A DNA stretch of 64,000 nt from Bilabrum cf. latius (Eukaryota > Bigyra: Bicosoecida > Bigyra > Bicosoecida): NCBI GenBank assembly GCA_965178125.1, contig OZ237740.1:806001-870000 (forward strand), read 5' to 3'. Position 1 is the first letter of the stretch; the number at the start of each line of letters is the position of its first letter. The position numbers were made by a program, and so were the translations under genes. Of this stretch, positions 22,809 through 37,800 are shown piece by piece. The notes under the pieces were generated by a model that ran no database searches, was not told the DNA's origin, and worked only from the letters and a program-made list of their open reading frames with translations.

Positions 22809-25800
22809 ATGGATCGAAGTGCGCTTTTGTCTGGCAAGGAGGAGCGTATTTGGCGCTCTGCTGCCTTCGCTGGGCACTTTGCGGATGTCTTTACGGAAAG
22901 TAAGAAAGAAATGCCATGGTCTGCTCCCGTGCTGCTGGTGCCCACTAGGAGAGTCGATGCTGTCCATCACATCCTACCATTGCAGATACCGAGGTGCAAG
23001 GTGGGCATATTGCACCATCTCTTGATGCAATGGCGTACCTTTTGTCGCGAGTGGCGGACGATGAGACGCACCTCCAATCGCTGTCGACAGAACAGCGGCA
23101 GCTTCTGCGATCTTTCGCTACTCTATTCATCCCTGCCGCGCGAGACAGCCGAACGATAAAGCACGCTGGAGATAAAGGGAGACGCCTTATTCGTGCGGTT
23201 CAATCGGTGAAAGATCGCCTTGAATCCATGGAGGTTGGGGATTTTCAGGTTGTTGCTGGTGGTGAGCCACAATCTGCTTGCGTGCGCGATCAATTACTGT
23301 GTTTATGTGCTTGCCATAGGGCCCCTAGCTGAATCAATGTTGCTTGAGCGTGTGATCCGTTTTCCACGTTTGATTCTTTGAACTCGCATACTAGTATCGC
23401 AGGATGGGCGCAACCGGGTGGGGGGCACGCGATCATGTACATCGTGGAGAAGACGAGCGAGACGAAGTGCACGTTTACAGTGTGCAACACGGGCGATGGC
23501 ATCGAGGCACACCCTTCCGCCAACGACCAGTTCCCAGATCCGGCCAGAGTCCGCACATCCGTGTCGCTCGAGCAGGTCGAGATGTCGCGAGTGACGGACC
23601 CTGCCACCCTTTTCATGCTCTTCCAGCTCCAAGCAACAGCCAAGAACTCGCACCACAAGTACGCCTTCTACGGTGTCATCCTCCCGTACATCGCCGGCGG
23701 TCCCGTGGGCAAGGCCATCGAGAGCTCTTCAAAAAATGGCCCCTACCGCACTCCCCAAAGGTCTGGGACCTGCTACTACAGGTGCGTGCTGGCCACGCTC
23801 AAGTACCTCATGGTCCGGAATGGGTTCGACGAGAGGGCTCAAAAGGAAGTTACCTACTGCCTTCGGCTGAGGTACATGCTCGTGGCGCTGCGGCAGCTAT
23901 CCGTTGGCCTTGGCCTGGAGGCTGTCTTCGCTGCTGGAGCCAGCAAGGCGGCTCAAGCCTCCTCGGGCGCCGGAGCGAGCGAGTCTACCGATGGCGACAT
24001 CAACCTGAGTACGCTCGACTCTGATGCGCCTCGAATCACTCGCAAGGTGCTCCGTGAGTGCACTCCGGTGCTGGCCTCGGAGTACGAGCCCGAGCAAGAA
24101 GAAGACGAGCAGGCGGACGATGACGGCAGCGACGAGGACGAAGGCGAGAAGGCTGGCGGCGCTGCCGAGGGAGGCAGTAAAACATAGTCTGCATCGCACA
24201 AAATCGTGGATCACAGCAAGGCTGGGTCTGGTGTCCCCCGCCACGCGAAGGAATACGCGCTGGCACCGCATGAGGTGAAATTGTTGGAGATTGGCATGAG
24301 GCAGACCGCGGTGGCCGCTCGAAAACTCAGCATCCGTGGGTGGATCAACACGGCAGGGCAGAGGCGCGTAAACACCTTGTGTGAAGAGATACGCAGGCTC
24401 ATTGTCCGTGCGGATGAAACGGGAGCAGCGTCTGTGTCCCTCGAGGACGACGTGCTGCACCCCGCTCTGGATGGACGGCGCGCGATCGCCGCTGGATCGG
24501 GCGACGGGAGCGTCTCGTTGGAGGCCTGGCAGTCCATGTACGATTCAGATGCGCTCATGCCTCCTCCCTTGCGCCTGGACAGCCTTGCTGTCACTTCAAG
24601 GGACTTCGCAGGCTTCGACCTCGTCGGTGACACTCGGGACACGGACGGTTTTCAGGGCGGAGCCAGCGAGGCGCTGCCGGAACTATTCATTGACATGGAG
24701 GAGAAAGACCCTGCGGCTACCAGCAGATCTGCCGCGGTCGCCACGGCTGGCGCGTCGGAATCGAAAGAAAGCGGCGACGGTGGCGCTGCGTCTGGGGCCG
24801 GCACCGACGACTGCGGTGCTCTGAGAGGTTCCGCAACTGACATTCTGCGCGATGAGGACGGCAGGCCAGTCGGGGGAAGCTTCGATGACACTGAAGCTCT
24901 CGTGTACCGTGTGGTCGAGCGAGTGAAAAAGCTGAGGCAGAGGTCGGAGCTCGGCCAAGGCAGCCTCGTGTTCCTCCAGCTGACGGGTGCGGTTGAGGAC
25001 GCTTTCGCAAGGCGGCTGCCAGTCGTGAAGCCCTGGGCAAAGTGGCGTACCCACCCCGATGCACCCAGGGATGCATGGACGCCCGCCCCAGGCGCCTTGA
25101 CGCTGGCTCGGCAGCGAAAACTGCTCAAGGCGCTCGAGTTCGTGCTCGGCAACTACCTCGCAGCGATGCGCTCCGTGTAGTATCAGAGGGAGCTTCAGGG
25201 CGTTCGGCTAGTTACCTCGGCCGCCATCTACTTTGCATTCGACTGGATCCTTCGGCTCAAGGCGGGCGACGAAGTCTCGCCTGTTGCAGCGAGGCTCGCC
25301 GCTCCCATGACGCATGAGGAGGGCAAGATCGTCCCGAAGGACGGAGAGCAGGAAGCTGACGAGGGTGCAGCCCACGAGGGTGCAGCCAAGTCGTCCACCG
25401 GGAGCGATGAATCCGAAAAGGTAGGCACTGACGCGGCGACCTCGTCTCACGTCCCAGATGGCGTGCACGCGTGGATACCGTTCTGCTCCTTGAACGGGGA
25501 GAGTCTCATGGATATGCTCTAGTGCGCACTCGTCACGCAGCCAGAGGTGGCTGTGGCGAGGGCCGACGCTCTACGATATGACACGGTCATGCAGGTCCTT
25601 GCAGAGAGCACAGCGTTCGAGATTCACGCTAACAAGCCGAAGCAGAGCACCAACGTACGGCTTCAAGAGAGCTCGCCAGAGGTGGAGTTTGCCCAAATGG
25701 CGATGAAGGCCTACGGTGTGTCGGAAAAATTGCCACCGGGAACAAATCGCAACACAAGGACAGACGGCGATACGCCCACCGATGTAGAGCGCGCGGCGCG

Positions 25801-28800
25801 GTGGCTGTGCCACAACTGGGAGGAGGTCCCAGAGCTGTCGATGCTTTGGAGGGTGAGTCTCACTGCGAGAGCTTGCGCGGCCTATGACCCGGCCCAAAAC
25901 ACGAGAACGCTCGAGGTTCGCACCTACTACACGTCGGAACTGCTTCCTACGTTCCTGTACAAGTACACGCATCGCGGGTCACCTGCATCAGCCATTGTGC
26001 AGTTTGGTGTGATGGGCGGCTCATCGGTGGCTTCAAGGCATGGCAATTTCGCGTCGTATGCTTCGATGTCGAAAATTACAGAACCCGGAGCTATGATCAA
26101 TGCGTTCCTGAAGTCAGCTCTTGCGGGCAGTGGTGGGGCCTAGCAGAAGTAGTACTCGGAGCAGCAGCTAGTACTGCTGCAGCAGACCGTCCCAACTCCT
26201 GCCGGCGAAGCCGATGTGGCCCGAGCCCCCAGCCTGCCCGACTTTGACCATGCTCTCTCCGAAGAAGAGTCCATGCTGCTGCTGCAGTCGCTGGCAGGCA
26301 AGTACCTTCGGATGCCGATGGTGGTCCGCTTCTTCGCAGACGACAGGCTCGGTGCGCTCTTCAACCGGGAGCTGCAGTGCGTGCTAGAGAGAGTGCTGTT
26401 CGAGCCAGGCGTATTCTATGACCATAGACCAATCGTGGAGGCAGGCGGCGTCGTCGTGCCGTCTGCACCTGCACTCGCCGACAGCGAGCAGGCCAGGCTG
26501 GGCAGCCGCCACGGCGCTCTGATGAACGAGATGCAGCATGCTCCGAGCGGCGTTGTAGGTCCGCTGCTGACTGCAGCGCACAAGGTCGCGGAACTCGCGC
26601 TGGGGAAGTACACCTCGTCCTTTGTTGGGACGCTGCTGTTCGTGACCCGACTGCTTGCTCGAGTTGAATCCTTCCTCCAGTTCGTGCTTCGTCACAAGCT
26701 CTCCTCTAACGAACCGGCTAGGCGTGAAGGCGAGCGTATGCTGGACCGGATTCGCCTCTTTATGGAAGGCCCCGCCCGCCAGAAGTTGCTGCGGTATTTG
26801 TCTTAGACCGAGGGCGACGATTCATCGGAAGCTCATGTTGCAGCGTGCAGGCTGCATGCGCACCACGCACTGCTGTTTGCCTCCATTCCGGACACTGGGC
26901 TCTCCTTTCCCAGCGCTGCGGCATTCATGCGCTCCGTTGCGTACGTTACCGCATGGTACGTGCAGTAGGACGCCGATCAAGCGCAAAAGGAGCTAAAGAA
27001 GAAGGAAGAGGATCCACCCAGTACGGAAAGGAAATCATTTGCTGCGATGAGGAAAGAGGCGGAGGAGAAGCTCAAGGAGTAGCGCAAGATGATGGCTGCC
27101 CTGCTGAGCCAAGACGGACCAGTGGCTGCCATTCCTATCGTCGATGTACTGTCTGCAATGGTATCCAATAGATCTGCCGTCATGGATCTAATGCGCTCTG
27201 CATCGCAGGAGCAACGAGACGATATGCTATAGGGTATGCTCGGGACTGCTCTGTGTGAGCCCAAGATGGTTGCCCGCGGGTGGGACAACGCATCTTCGAC
27301 CGCTTTCAAGTGCGCGATGGAGCTTGAGTCTAGGCACCCGTACTCTGCGTCGACTTCATCGTACCACATCCTCGAGTTTCCGGGGGCAAGTAGCATCACG
27401 CTCACTTTCGACGATCGGTCCGAGACGGACCCCGATCAGTCTGCAGGTGACTTTGTGGCGGTCTACAAGGATAGCACATACACTGCAACGTGGGGTAAGC
27501 CCAAGTACCACGGCGAGGCAGGCGAGAATTGGCCTGGGGCTGGCGGAAAGCCACCGCTAGTCATTCCCAGTGACAGTTGCGTGCTTCACTTCCACTCGGA
27601 CACGGACGGGGAGCGATGGGGCTACCGCGTGAAGATAGAGGCGACGATCAACGCGGAAGGGGCTACCGAGCTCTCGAAGGAGACCAGGACTGACGGCAAA
27701 CCTGGGACATGGCCGCTGCGTTGGTGCCAACAGGCGTACGCCGAAGCACTGAACAGGCCCGAAGAAGCTAGAAAATGGCTGCAGGACCACGCTGAAGAGC
27801 TAGAGGCAAAGGCGGCCACCGAGGCACCGACCGAGGAAAAGGTCAACGGTCTCTTTCGGGACGGCTCCGGGTCTGCTGAAGTCAACGTGCAGACCGGGGA
27901 AGTATTCTTGCAGGGCAGAGTTACGGCTCCTACACCTACCGTGGTGGTAAACATGCAGCAGTTCCGGGAGGTATTCGGGGAGTCGATACCGCTATGCGGA
28001 GTGGAAGCGGCCAAGGTGGCCTGTTAGTCGTACAACATCGTATCTGGCGGTCATCGATACATCGTCAAGGCGTGGAAGCCTGTCGGGGTGCAACCATCTG
28101 GCGGAATTACGCATCTGCCTGACAAATTTGACTCGCCCATGCTGTCGGACACAGAGCCTGTGCCTGCTTCCGCCCTGCCCCCGACATCCCACTGGAATGC
28201 GCCATAGCTGGTTGGAGGAATGGCAGTGTTCCGAGGCCGGGCCTACCGCTGGAGCCTGTCTGCCGACGACATTCAGTCCAAGATGAGCATCCCAGTTGAT
28301 CCGGTGCCCGAGGGATACGAAGCTGCAGCAGGTCAGGATGAGCGTGGTAAGCTGGGCCACCACTGGGCCTGGGAGATTCTCAACGAGGCCGTGAAGGAGG
28401 CCCAGGAGCAGCTTAGGTAGCAGCGCGACGCCACGGAGAAGGAAGCCGACGGTCGAAAACCAGAAGGTGAATCCGCCGAGGACCAAGTGATCGACACGAC
28501 GTTCTTCTTGCCATACAGATTTGTTGATATGCTGCAGGAAAGCATGGACAAGCGCACCGAGGGAGGCAGTGGTTCTCATGCCCATGACCCCTCCAGCTTG
28601 TCGCAAACCACGGGGGTCAACGGGCTCATGTACATGCCTCCCACAGACGAGTCAAGAGATGCTGGGACTCGACCGGGCACCTGGTTTGAGGTTCAGTGGT
28701 GCTCCACGAGGTGCGTCCTGACGGTGTACCAGCTCCTCGAGAGGGCACGCAGGTGCGTGCGCAGCCTGGTCTGGTGCTCCGATTGCCGGTTCGGCCTGAA

Positions 28801-31800
28801 GAGTCTCGAAGAGTCCACTGGTGATAGATCGAGGCCGTGGCACCGCATGATGCGTCATGCTGCTGGCAATTTCCTTGGCTCACTGCAAGAGGAGCGCGCC
28901 AAGCAGGAGACCGCCGGCCCTCGCATGTTCGGCCAGGCCAAACGTCTGCGCAAGCTTGAGGCGCTGAAGGCCGAGCGCGAGTCGAAGCGACCTGCCTCCT
29001 TGGAGATCGTGAGGGAGCCCGTGGGCACGCTTGGAGGTCTGGGCGTGCACCCCTCGGTACCAGAGACGTATTTGAGCGCTGAAATGCTGCATGGCTTGAT
29101 GCCAGAGGCTCTTCTCGAGGGTTATGCCTTCTGGAGGCATTCCTTCGGCGATGCAGCTCCTACCGTGCTCATTGGCTACCCTTAGCAGCCTGAGCTGATT
29201 GGTACGTATATCCGTGCCGAGATCTCCCGAAAGGATGGGATAGCTCACATACTGCGACTGTCTGAGGCGGGTGCCCTGGCCTACGCGCAAGCCAGGCAGC
29301 CTGCTAAGGAAGACCAGGAAATGGTGCTGAATATAACTGCGGCTCCTCCTGGCTCGGCGCTGTGGCGGATTGCCCAGCTGCTCGCCAGGGCAGAGCAGCT
29401 GTCTCACGTTCTCGTTTGGACGAAGGCTATTGGGCATGCCGGCGAAGAGGTGCCCATCTCCTCCATTGAGCTGCCCCGGCTGCGGACTTCCTTCCAAGCC
29501 AAGTAGGTATTCGACTCCGCGTCAGACACCTTCGTTACTAGGCTTTACTCCAAGGATTTCAATGGTCTGTACATCACCGACGATCGGCCTGGGTCGCTGC
29601 GAAGGCACCTTCGCTCGCTTCCGCAGGCCATCGTGCTGTCAAGTGACATTGGAGAGATTTCGCTCCTTGCGCCGAGTCTGACTGCTTGCTGTCCTGGCGT
29701 AAAGAGTGCCCCCTTTTCGACTGAGGTCGTTCTGACGCGCGATGAAGCTTGGAAGGAATGCCTTTAGTCCCGATTCTTCGTGTATCCCCTGCATGCTAGT
29801 GGTACGTTCCTCATGACGCCGGACACTTCATCAGCTCTGTACTTGGCCGCGATGTGTCTTCTTCGGCGGGACTATGAAAGGTGCTGTGCCATCGCTCCTG
29901 CGTGCAGAACTGATCTGCCTCTGAACGTACAAGAGGCTTGGGCGCTGCAGCAGCTCTGGAAGTCTGAGGAGGACAAGCACCCTGATGCCCACGCGTGTCG
30001 CATTCGATTCGCTGCGATCGAAAAGGAAGCTGAAGGCGAAGAGGCCGCACTTGGGGCTGGACGGCAGTCTCAGGAAGCGATAGCAGCCGGAATCGGCAGC
30101 TGGATCGTAGATGACGAGGTACTGGGGAAAGATTTTGCTGGATATGGCAAGAAAGAACAGAGCATCAGCGCATTTGCACGGCTGTCCCCGCAGGAGCAGC
30201 TCGACGTGCACCGCCTCTTTGAAGTGAAAGGTGATCGGACCAAGTACTTGGCCGTGCTTTCCAAGGTCGTTGCTAGGCAGGAACGGATCGACGAGGAGGC
30301 TGAGTTGAAACGCGAGCACGAGCAGCAAGAAATATCACTGGGACCGGTGGGAGCGAGCGCCGATGAGATGGGTCCACCTTTGGTGCGGCGCCAGTCTTCC
30401 CTTCGGCTCGAGCGAAGCGAACAGCAGTCAATCGCGCTGCATGCCGTCCATGAGTCGGCACACCCTTTCACCTTTGGTGCCGAGGCGGCTGCGAAGTCTT
30501 CTAATGGAGAAGCAGCAGAAGGCGGTGCCGGTCACGGCAACCTTCGGGGCACCAGGGCTGCGGCGGGCGGCGCAGCTGATGCTGGAGCTGATGCTGGAGC
30601 TGATGCTGGAGCTGCCAAACAGCAAATTAGCTCAGTGCAGAAGGTCGGCTTCTCTTCAGCTGATTAGCTCACGCTCACTTTTGATAAGCAGTGCAACCTT
30701 CCGCGAGGCGTTAAGCTGTCTGTCTACCTCGATGCAGACTGCAAGAGAATTGCCTAGCACATGAGTGCTCGAGTGAATCTCCAAAGGGAGGCTAACAATC
30801 CCAAGGAGGCAAATCTGTGGCCAGGTGTACGATGTGCCCCCCTGGTGGTTGACCAGGGACAAGTGTACATCCAAGTGGAGGGGCCGAGAGAACTTGGCGA
30901 AGTGACAGCTTGGGGGTGGAGCGTGAAACTAGACGCGCAGGGCTATGCCGAGTCTACTTCTGGCAGGACCATGAGTAGTCATGAGCATGATGCTCAGCCC
31001 GTAGGGGGTAGGCAGCCGAGCCTTGGAGGGCGAGCTGATAAAGAACTCCTAGATGCATTGGCGATCGAGAGCGGGCACAAATCTGCTGGTGAAGTTGACC
31101 GAGAGGAGGCCATAGAGCACATGAAAGCACCTCCCCCAAAGCAAGGAACAGACATCGGCAGCTACTTCAATACGTTTGTCAAAGACACTACTCAGCTCCT
31201 GCGCACAGCACAGAAGAGCGGAAGCCTCCCGTTCCAACGCTTTTCGGTCCAATACAAGCGGCCAACGCACAGCAAGCTGCAAGAGTACGGCTGGGTAGAG
31301 CTGCTCAGCGAGTTCGAAGAGGATGACAAGTTCCTGTCTGGGCGATAGAAACAACTGGGTTTCTGCTTTTTGTACGAGCTTGGGAGAGGTAACCTCAAGT
31401 TCGATATCTTGAAGGAATCCGTGCCAAGGCCTAAGGAGAGAGATACATCCAGCTCCGGCGGTGCGGCTGCTGGCAGCAGCGGTGCAGACACGAGCAAGGA
31501 CGAGGAAATCGCACGGAGGCTGGCTCAAGGCCTTCCCATTGATGCCTTGATGGGTGGTGGAGAGGAGGAAGATGATTGGTCGGGTGGCGACACGCTGGAG
31601 GTGTTCGAGGAGGATTACGGGAGATTCGCGCAGCCAGCACTGCTTCACATGCTCACATACGTGTACTTGTGGCACGCAGCGGACTGGGACTCGAAGAAGG
31701 CAGTGGATTCGAGGTCTGGTTTGGGTCTGTCGTTTGCATGCCTGCAAATGCTGGCGTATGCCGGTTCCGTCGATCGTATGAGAGGGACGAACGGCAAACC

Positions 31801-34800
31801 AGGAAGCCTTGTGTCCATGTTCCCCCTTCTTCCGGTCGAAGGGCATGTACGGGACTTCCAGAGCGGCATAAACTTTGCGGGTGGCATCGGTCTCGAGTTC
31901 ACTTCCAAGCTCGCGGTCGCTTGCGAAGCAACTGCCGCTTCCCTTGGATTCGCTCTCACGCGTGTCTACCGTCCACTTCGCTCTGCTTTGAGGCAGAACT
32001 ACTCGGGGCCGATCGATGTCGTTGTCAGGGCAAGCGACGCACCCCCAAGCCGGCCCGCTGTACTGGAGTTCGGCTGCAACCACCGTTAGCTGCAGGCAAT
32101 CGAATCTCACGACATGGTAGCTCTGTTGCGAGACGCAAGTGACGATGAGCTGGAGGACACACTCGAGGCTGCACACAATGATGCTCAAGGTGGGCGGTTT
32201 GGTCTCGGCTTGAGTAGAGCTGAGTTGCTCACGTTCAGCTCTTCGCCATTGCAGGGGTTCGGCTTCGGCATCGGTGGATCCGATGATGTCGCAGGCGCTG
32301 GTCCAGACCTCGTGCAGCGTCCTACAAAGGGCAATACAGAACACCCTGACGGACCGTTCAGTCCGAACCTGCCCTTTGACATTGATCGCAAATTCGGAGA
32401 TGCTAGCACATTTGAAGGCAAGGAAATTTTGTTTCGCATTGAGGCAGACATCAAGGGCAGCGCACAGTATGCAGAGGCAAAGCAGGAGTGGCGCCTCGCC
32501 TGCCTTGATGATTCGTAGATGCACACGATCGAGGAGGCGCTACTTGAGCCTGCGTTGGCTGTTGACCTGGAGGCGGCTCGAGCTTCGATGACACGCTCAC
32601 AGACATCTAGCACCAGGGCTGCTAAGCTGGACGGTACTGGCTTTGACGGAGCGGCGGTGTGCAGTGCCATCAAGCAGGCAGCAGACTCCATCAAAGGAAT
32701 TTGCGTCCGACTGGCTCGCATTGCCAGGGAAGATAAGGCGCGCGTCTCGACTGGTATCTCAAAGCTCTTGTCAGGCGCTAATTAGTTGAGCACGGGGCTT
32801 GCACCTGTGGTACCTGACGCTGGTGATTCTCACTCAAAGCATTCTCTGCAACACTCTTTGCGACGCAGCTCTGGCTCGGCATTGTATCTGTGGTTCGAAT
32901 TTTTCGCTGCGTCCACGATGTCGAAGCACGCCACAAGGGGCATCAGGCACCTTAACCCATTCTTGTCTGAGGAGGACTGCGAGGTGGCGCTGCAGATTAC
33001 CTCTGCCCTAATGCTTCGTGTCAACAGAATAGTTCATGTAGCTCGCTCCCTGGAAGCGGCAAAGAAGCTTCTGCAACAGCTGGAAGGGCTTGTTGTTCGT
33101 CGGTTGACTGCCGCTCTAGAGGCACAAGCGGTGGAGGGGTCGCTAGCTCCTACCAAGCAGCTCGTGTCTGATGCGCTGAAGTACGCCGAATTTGATCCCG
33201 GCGTGGCTGCACGGCTCGTTCAAGCATCGTTGGAGGCTGCAGATCGCCTTGCTATCTGGGTGAAATCCATGGCGCAGCAGCAGCTAGAAGAGGCCGACTC
33301 AGATGCGTCATTCAAGCGGGCAGACGTTGAGGAGCGCTCACTTGTTCGACCCTGCGATGGGGATAGCGAAGCGTCTATCCTGGCTATGACTGCCTTGAAC
33401 CTTGCCGGGCTCTTTGAGCACGGTCAAATCTTTGATGCTGATCACGTGAAGAATATAGAAGAGTAGGCACGCGGCCTCGTCGATGGCTCTGTGCACGTTC
33501 CGGATGGGCTGACAAAGGCTGGTTTGCGGGGAGTCGCCGCCATACGAAAAGTGGTAGATCTTTCTGACCGTGGCTGTTGTGTTGGTGGACATAGGCTGCG
33601 TGGAGTGGCTGCTCCTGTCGGCTCAGCTTCATCTTCAGACATCCGCTCTAGGTTACAGTCCAGGCTCAGGTCATTGCCAGCTGAAATCTATCTTCTCAGG
33701 CACAAAGCGACTCAGGTGGCGCAGCTCATGGCCGTTAAGCGGCATTACATGGACGGATTTTCGTGGGACCCTGCGGCAGCGCAGGCTTCGACAGCCGATT
33801 CAATTGGCTTTGATCCTCGCTTCCTTGGGTTTGAGTTCCTGAGCACGTTCGTGCTGCGTAAGAGGCAGGTCCAGCTCGTCCGGAACTTCTTGAAGTCGGG
33901 AGCCAGTTCTGGAGGCAGCCGCATCGAGTAGCAGATTATGGGAGGAGGAAAATCAAGCGTGATTGCGCCGTTGCTCGCTCTTTGCCTGTCGGATGGTGAA
34001 AGCCTCACCATGTCGGTGATGCCAGCTCCTCTGCTGCAATAGTCCCGAGAGACTTTACGACAGATCTTCTCGGCGCTGGTTGTCAAGCGAATCATTACAT
34101 TGCGATTCGACCGTGCTGCCGCTTAGTTCCTGCAGCCCAGCAGCAAGGACGCCCAGGGCTCTGACCTTGGCATTGCTCCACAAGCGCCCGCGAGGCTGGA
34201 TGCCCTCGTCAGGAGGCTAGATAGGGCAAGGAGGGAGGGAGCAATCGTGTGCTCAACTCCTGAAGCAATCAAGTCCCTCATGCTCAAGTACGTTGAGCTG
34301 CTCTCAGATGTGGAGCAAGCCCCACCCGAGGCGCTCGTCGATTCGAAACGAATCCGAGACATGCGACAGCGCAAGGCTGCCGTTCAGGCTGCCAAGGAGC
34401 TAAGGATTAAGGAGGAGTGCGCCGACGCACTTCGTGATTTGATGCGTATGTGGGGACCTGAGGGACGCGGCGTGATTTTGCTGGACGAAGTCGACCTTCT
34501 GATTCACAGCCTCAAATCAGAGACGAACTTTCCCATCGGATCCAAAGAGCCCGTAGACCTTGGAGTCCCAGAAGATAGCCCAGACGATGATCTAGAGCTT
34601 GCTCTCATGGAGAGTGCTGACCTTTCGAACGCCGCAAGCAAGGATTCCGGGGCTGGTGAGATGTGGGGGGACGCGTCTGCAATACCAAGCGCGCAGCTAC
34701 CACCGGCAGAGGCTCAGCAAGCTGCCGAGGACGCATTTGGCTCCCCGGTAGATTTGGAAGCGGCTGAGTCTGCATTTGGTGCTCCTGTTGATGTCGGTGG

Positions 34801-37800
34801 TGACATGGCTGCAGCTGAAGACGCATTCGGGTCCCCGGTAGATGCAGGCGAAGGGGTCAGCAGCAGCGCGGCGGCTGATGCATTCGGTACCCCCGTTGTC
34901 GATTCTGCGGGAAGCTCAGCAGGCGCTACTTCTGAGAGTGCGACCGCTGCAGACGCAGGCAAGCAGACAGAGGCACAGCCAAGCTCCAGCACTGCTGTGC
35001 AGCAGCCAGTGGATCAGCCGCAGCAGGATTCCACGTTCGCTCGCAGGCCCTCGAGATGGGACCTTCCTTTCCACCTCCTGGAGGCGATACTAGCCCACTC
35101 GCGAGGAAGGGTTGGTCTACCAGGCTTTCACTCGACCAAAGAGAGCAGCACTATTCTGAAGGAAATCGGTGAGGTCATCTCTGAAGGTGTCCGTAGCCTA
35201 GCCCTCTAGACGAGTCCGCACCTTGTGCTGTTGCGTTCGGAGTTCTACCATGGCAGCATGCGGTCTCTGCTGGCCAAGTGGCTGCGGGTCTGGTTGAGGC
35301 AGGACCCCTTCCTCCGCAGGGTCCTTGCTCCACTCGTGGACCCGGCCACAGGGCAGGTGGTCCAGCAGGACGACTTGTAGAAGATGGATCGCGTCAAGCA
35401 GTCGGCGCTCCGATTCACGCCAGACATAGAACAAGCTCTCCTGGCTTTTATTGAAGGCGCCTCTATGGGTGAGCGACCTGAGGGGGCTGCGAAGGGCGCT
35501 GCAGCCGCAGAGGACGCGATCGAGAACGCGCACCCGTCTGTTGTGGTCCTGCGGGATCGGTGCCGAGGCGTACCATCTGCCTTCAAGGTGCTACACTTGG
35601 CAAGGCAGTGGATTATCACGTACCTTCCTCATGTCCTCGGCAAGATTGACCGCGTAAGTTTCGGCCTGCTGCAACCAGAGGATCTCGCGAAGACAGCAGG
35701 AGGTGGTGCCTCGATGCCAATTGCCCGCAAGTATCTTGCAGTCCCCTTTGTGGGGAAAGACCAGCCGTCCAGGGCATCTGAGTTTGCCCAGGTGGACACT
35801 CAGATTGGTCTTGCCGTGCTGGCTTACAGGTACGAGGGTGTAAGACGGAGCGACCTCGACCGTATCCTGCGAAGGCTCAAGGCGGACTTCAAGTCCGAGA
35901 ACGGTCCTGCAGAGAGCCGCCCTTCCAGAATCCTCTTCCAGAGCTGGATCGAGGCATCCACTGTGGAGTACGAACGCGCCTAGAAGCGAGACGAGGCTCT
36001 CGCTGAAGGCGGTGAATCCAAGCCTGCCTCCCACCACGACATCGCCCCTGGCAGGGAGGTCCTACCTCTGGAACTGATCCAGCCCAGGGAGAAACCACAC
36101 ATGGACAAGTGTTTCGAGGCGCTGCGTGACTCTCCCGAGATGATCGTGCACTACCTCCGCAAGTTTGTGTTCCCCGAGGTGATGCGGCACCGGAGGGTGA
36201 AACTATCCGCCTCTGGCATCGACATTGCTGGGCAGCAGATGCTGTTCGACCGGCGACTTGGTTTCAGTGGTACGCCGTCATCGACCTCGCTTCTGCCGAC
36301 GGGCATGCGCTGCGAATTTGAAAAAGGCTCCGAAGCCCTGGTTATTCGAACGCTGACCAACCCCAAGATGGTGTCGACTCGGTTGCTTGCCAAGCAATGG
36401 ACGGTGGATAGCGTGCTACAGCACATCGCCAAGAGCCAGTCTCCGCGGTACAGCGCGCTCATTGATGCCGGTGCGTTGGTCACGGGGCTTAGCAACTTCT
36501 AGGTGGCTGAGAAACTGCTCGAGTACGGCCTTGATGGCGCGAAGGGGGTAGTGTACCTGGATGACAACGACGACAAGATGATCCTGCTTCGCGGGTCTGG
36601 GCGTGTGGTGCCACTGGCCAACAGCGGCGTCCCCCCTGAGGCAAGGTTTGCATTTTACGATCAGATCCATTGCACTGGAGTCGACTTGAAGTTGCCGTTG
36701 GACGCGATTGCTTCCGTTACCGTTGGCAAGTCCATGACGCTTCGAGACTATTCTCAAGCCTGCTGGCGCTGCAGAGGCTTGGAAACTGGTCAGACTCTGG
36801 TGGTGATGATGATCCCAGAGGTCGTGGAGCTCGTTCGACGGTCGGCCAAGATGGAAGCAATCTCCATGGGTGGCGATGGATCCGAGAGCTTGCTTGACGA
36901 CGCGGGAGTGGGAGATGGGTCTCTAGTTGGCCCTGCCAGACTCGCAGGTGACCTAGTATCGTGGCTTGCTCTCAACGGTATCCGTTCCGAGCAGCTGTAG
37001 CACCTGCAAGTTTGCCAGCAAAATCTTGCGTTTGTGTGGAGGAAGGAAGCCATTGACCGTTTGCGCGGCACGAGCGCCCCAGATCTCAAGAAATCTGGCG
37101 GTCAAGCACCTTCACTAGTTACGCGATTCTGCAAGGATTCAAGCGTAGCTGCGGGTTCTCTTCCTGTTGACTTTTTGCGGAGTGTTTCCCAGGCGGCTCG
37201 CTCCACCTCCGGCAGTGGTACGCCAAATCCGGCCGCTGGTCGGTAGGCTGGCGGCATCAACGTTGCTAAGTTGGACTTTGAGCAAGTGCAAGCGCTTGCT
37301 GAGACTGGTCAGATCTCACACGAACAGATGATTGATGCGATTTAGCAGATCAGCAAGAGGCAGTACGAAGAACGGCAGGCTACTGAGAAGGCTGCGGCCG
37401 AAGCAGCTGCGTCGCCCTCGCCCACCGATGGCAGAGCAGGCGCAAGCGAGTCAAAAGCGCAAGATGGAGATATTGAAGCTGTGGCTGCTCCAGCAGACGC
37501 CGTGCCTGCCTCATCCAGCGATGATTCTCAGATCAAGTCGATGCGAGACTCCATCGAGGTGTTCCGTGAGCCACTGGTCTTTGATCTGCCTGATCGCATG
37601 GAGCCTCCGATGCAGTACCACGAGGTGCTGCAGCGAATGTTGGACGGCAAGCGCCACCTACTGCAGGGGCCACGGCGAGTTGAGTTGGAGACAATCGGAA
37701 GTGACATCGTAGAGGAGTGTAAGACAGCAGAGCAGGATGCCATGCGAGCGAGGTTGCCACCGCCGAAAGAAGCCGCGGCAGATGGAAGTGGCGAGGGTGG

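Noticed and set aside
37001-37480. A possible gene boundary inside the giant gene where conserved motifs thin out
   Set aside because: The frame continues without TAA or TGA, there is no promoter-like AT-rich gap, and EF-hand and SPRY domains follow in the same frame; transcripts would be needed to overturn a single gene.
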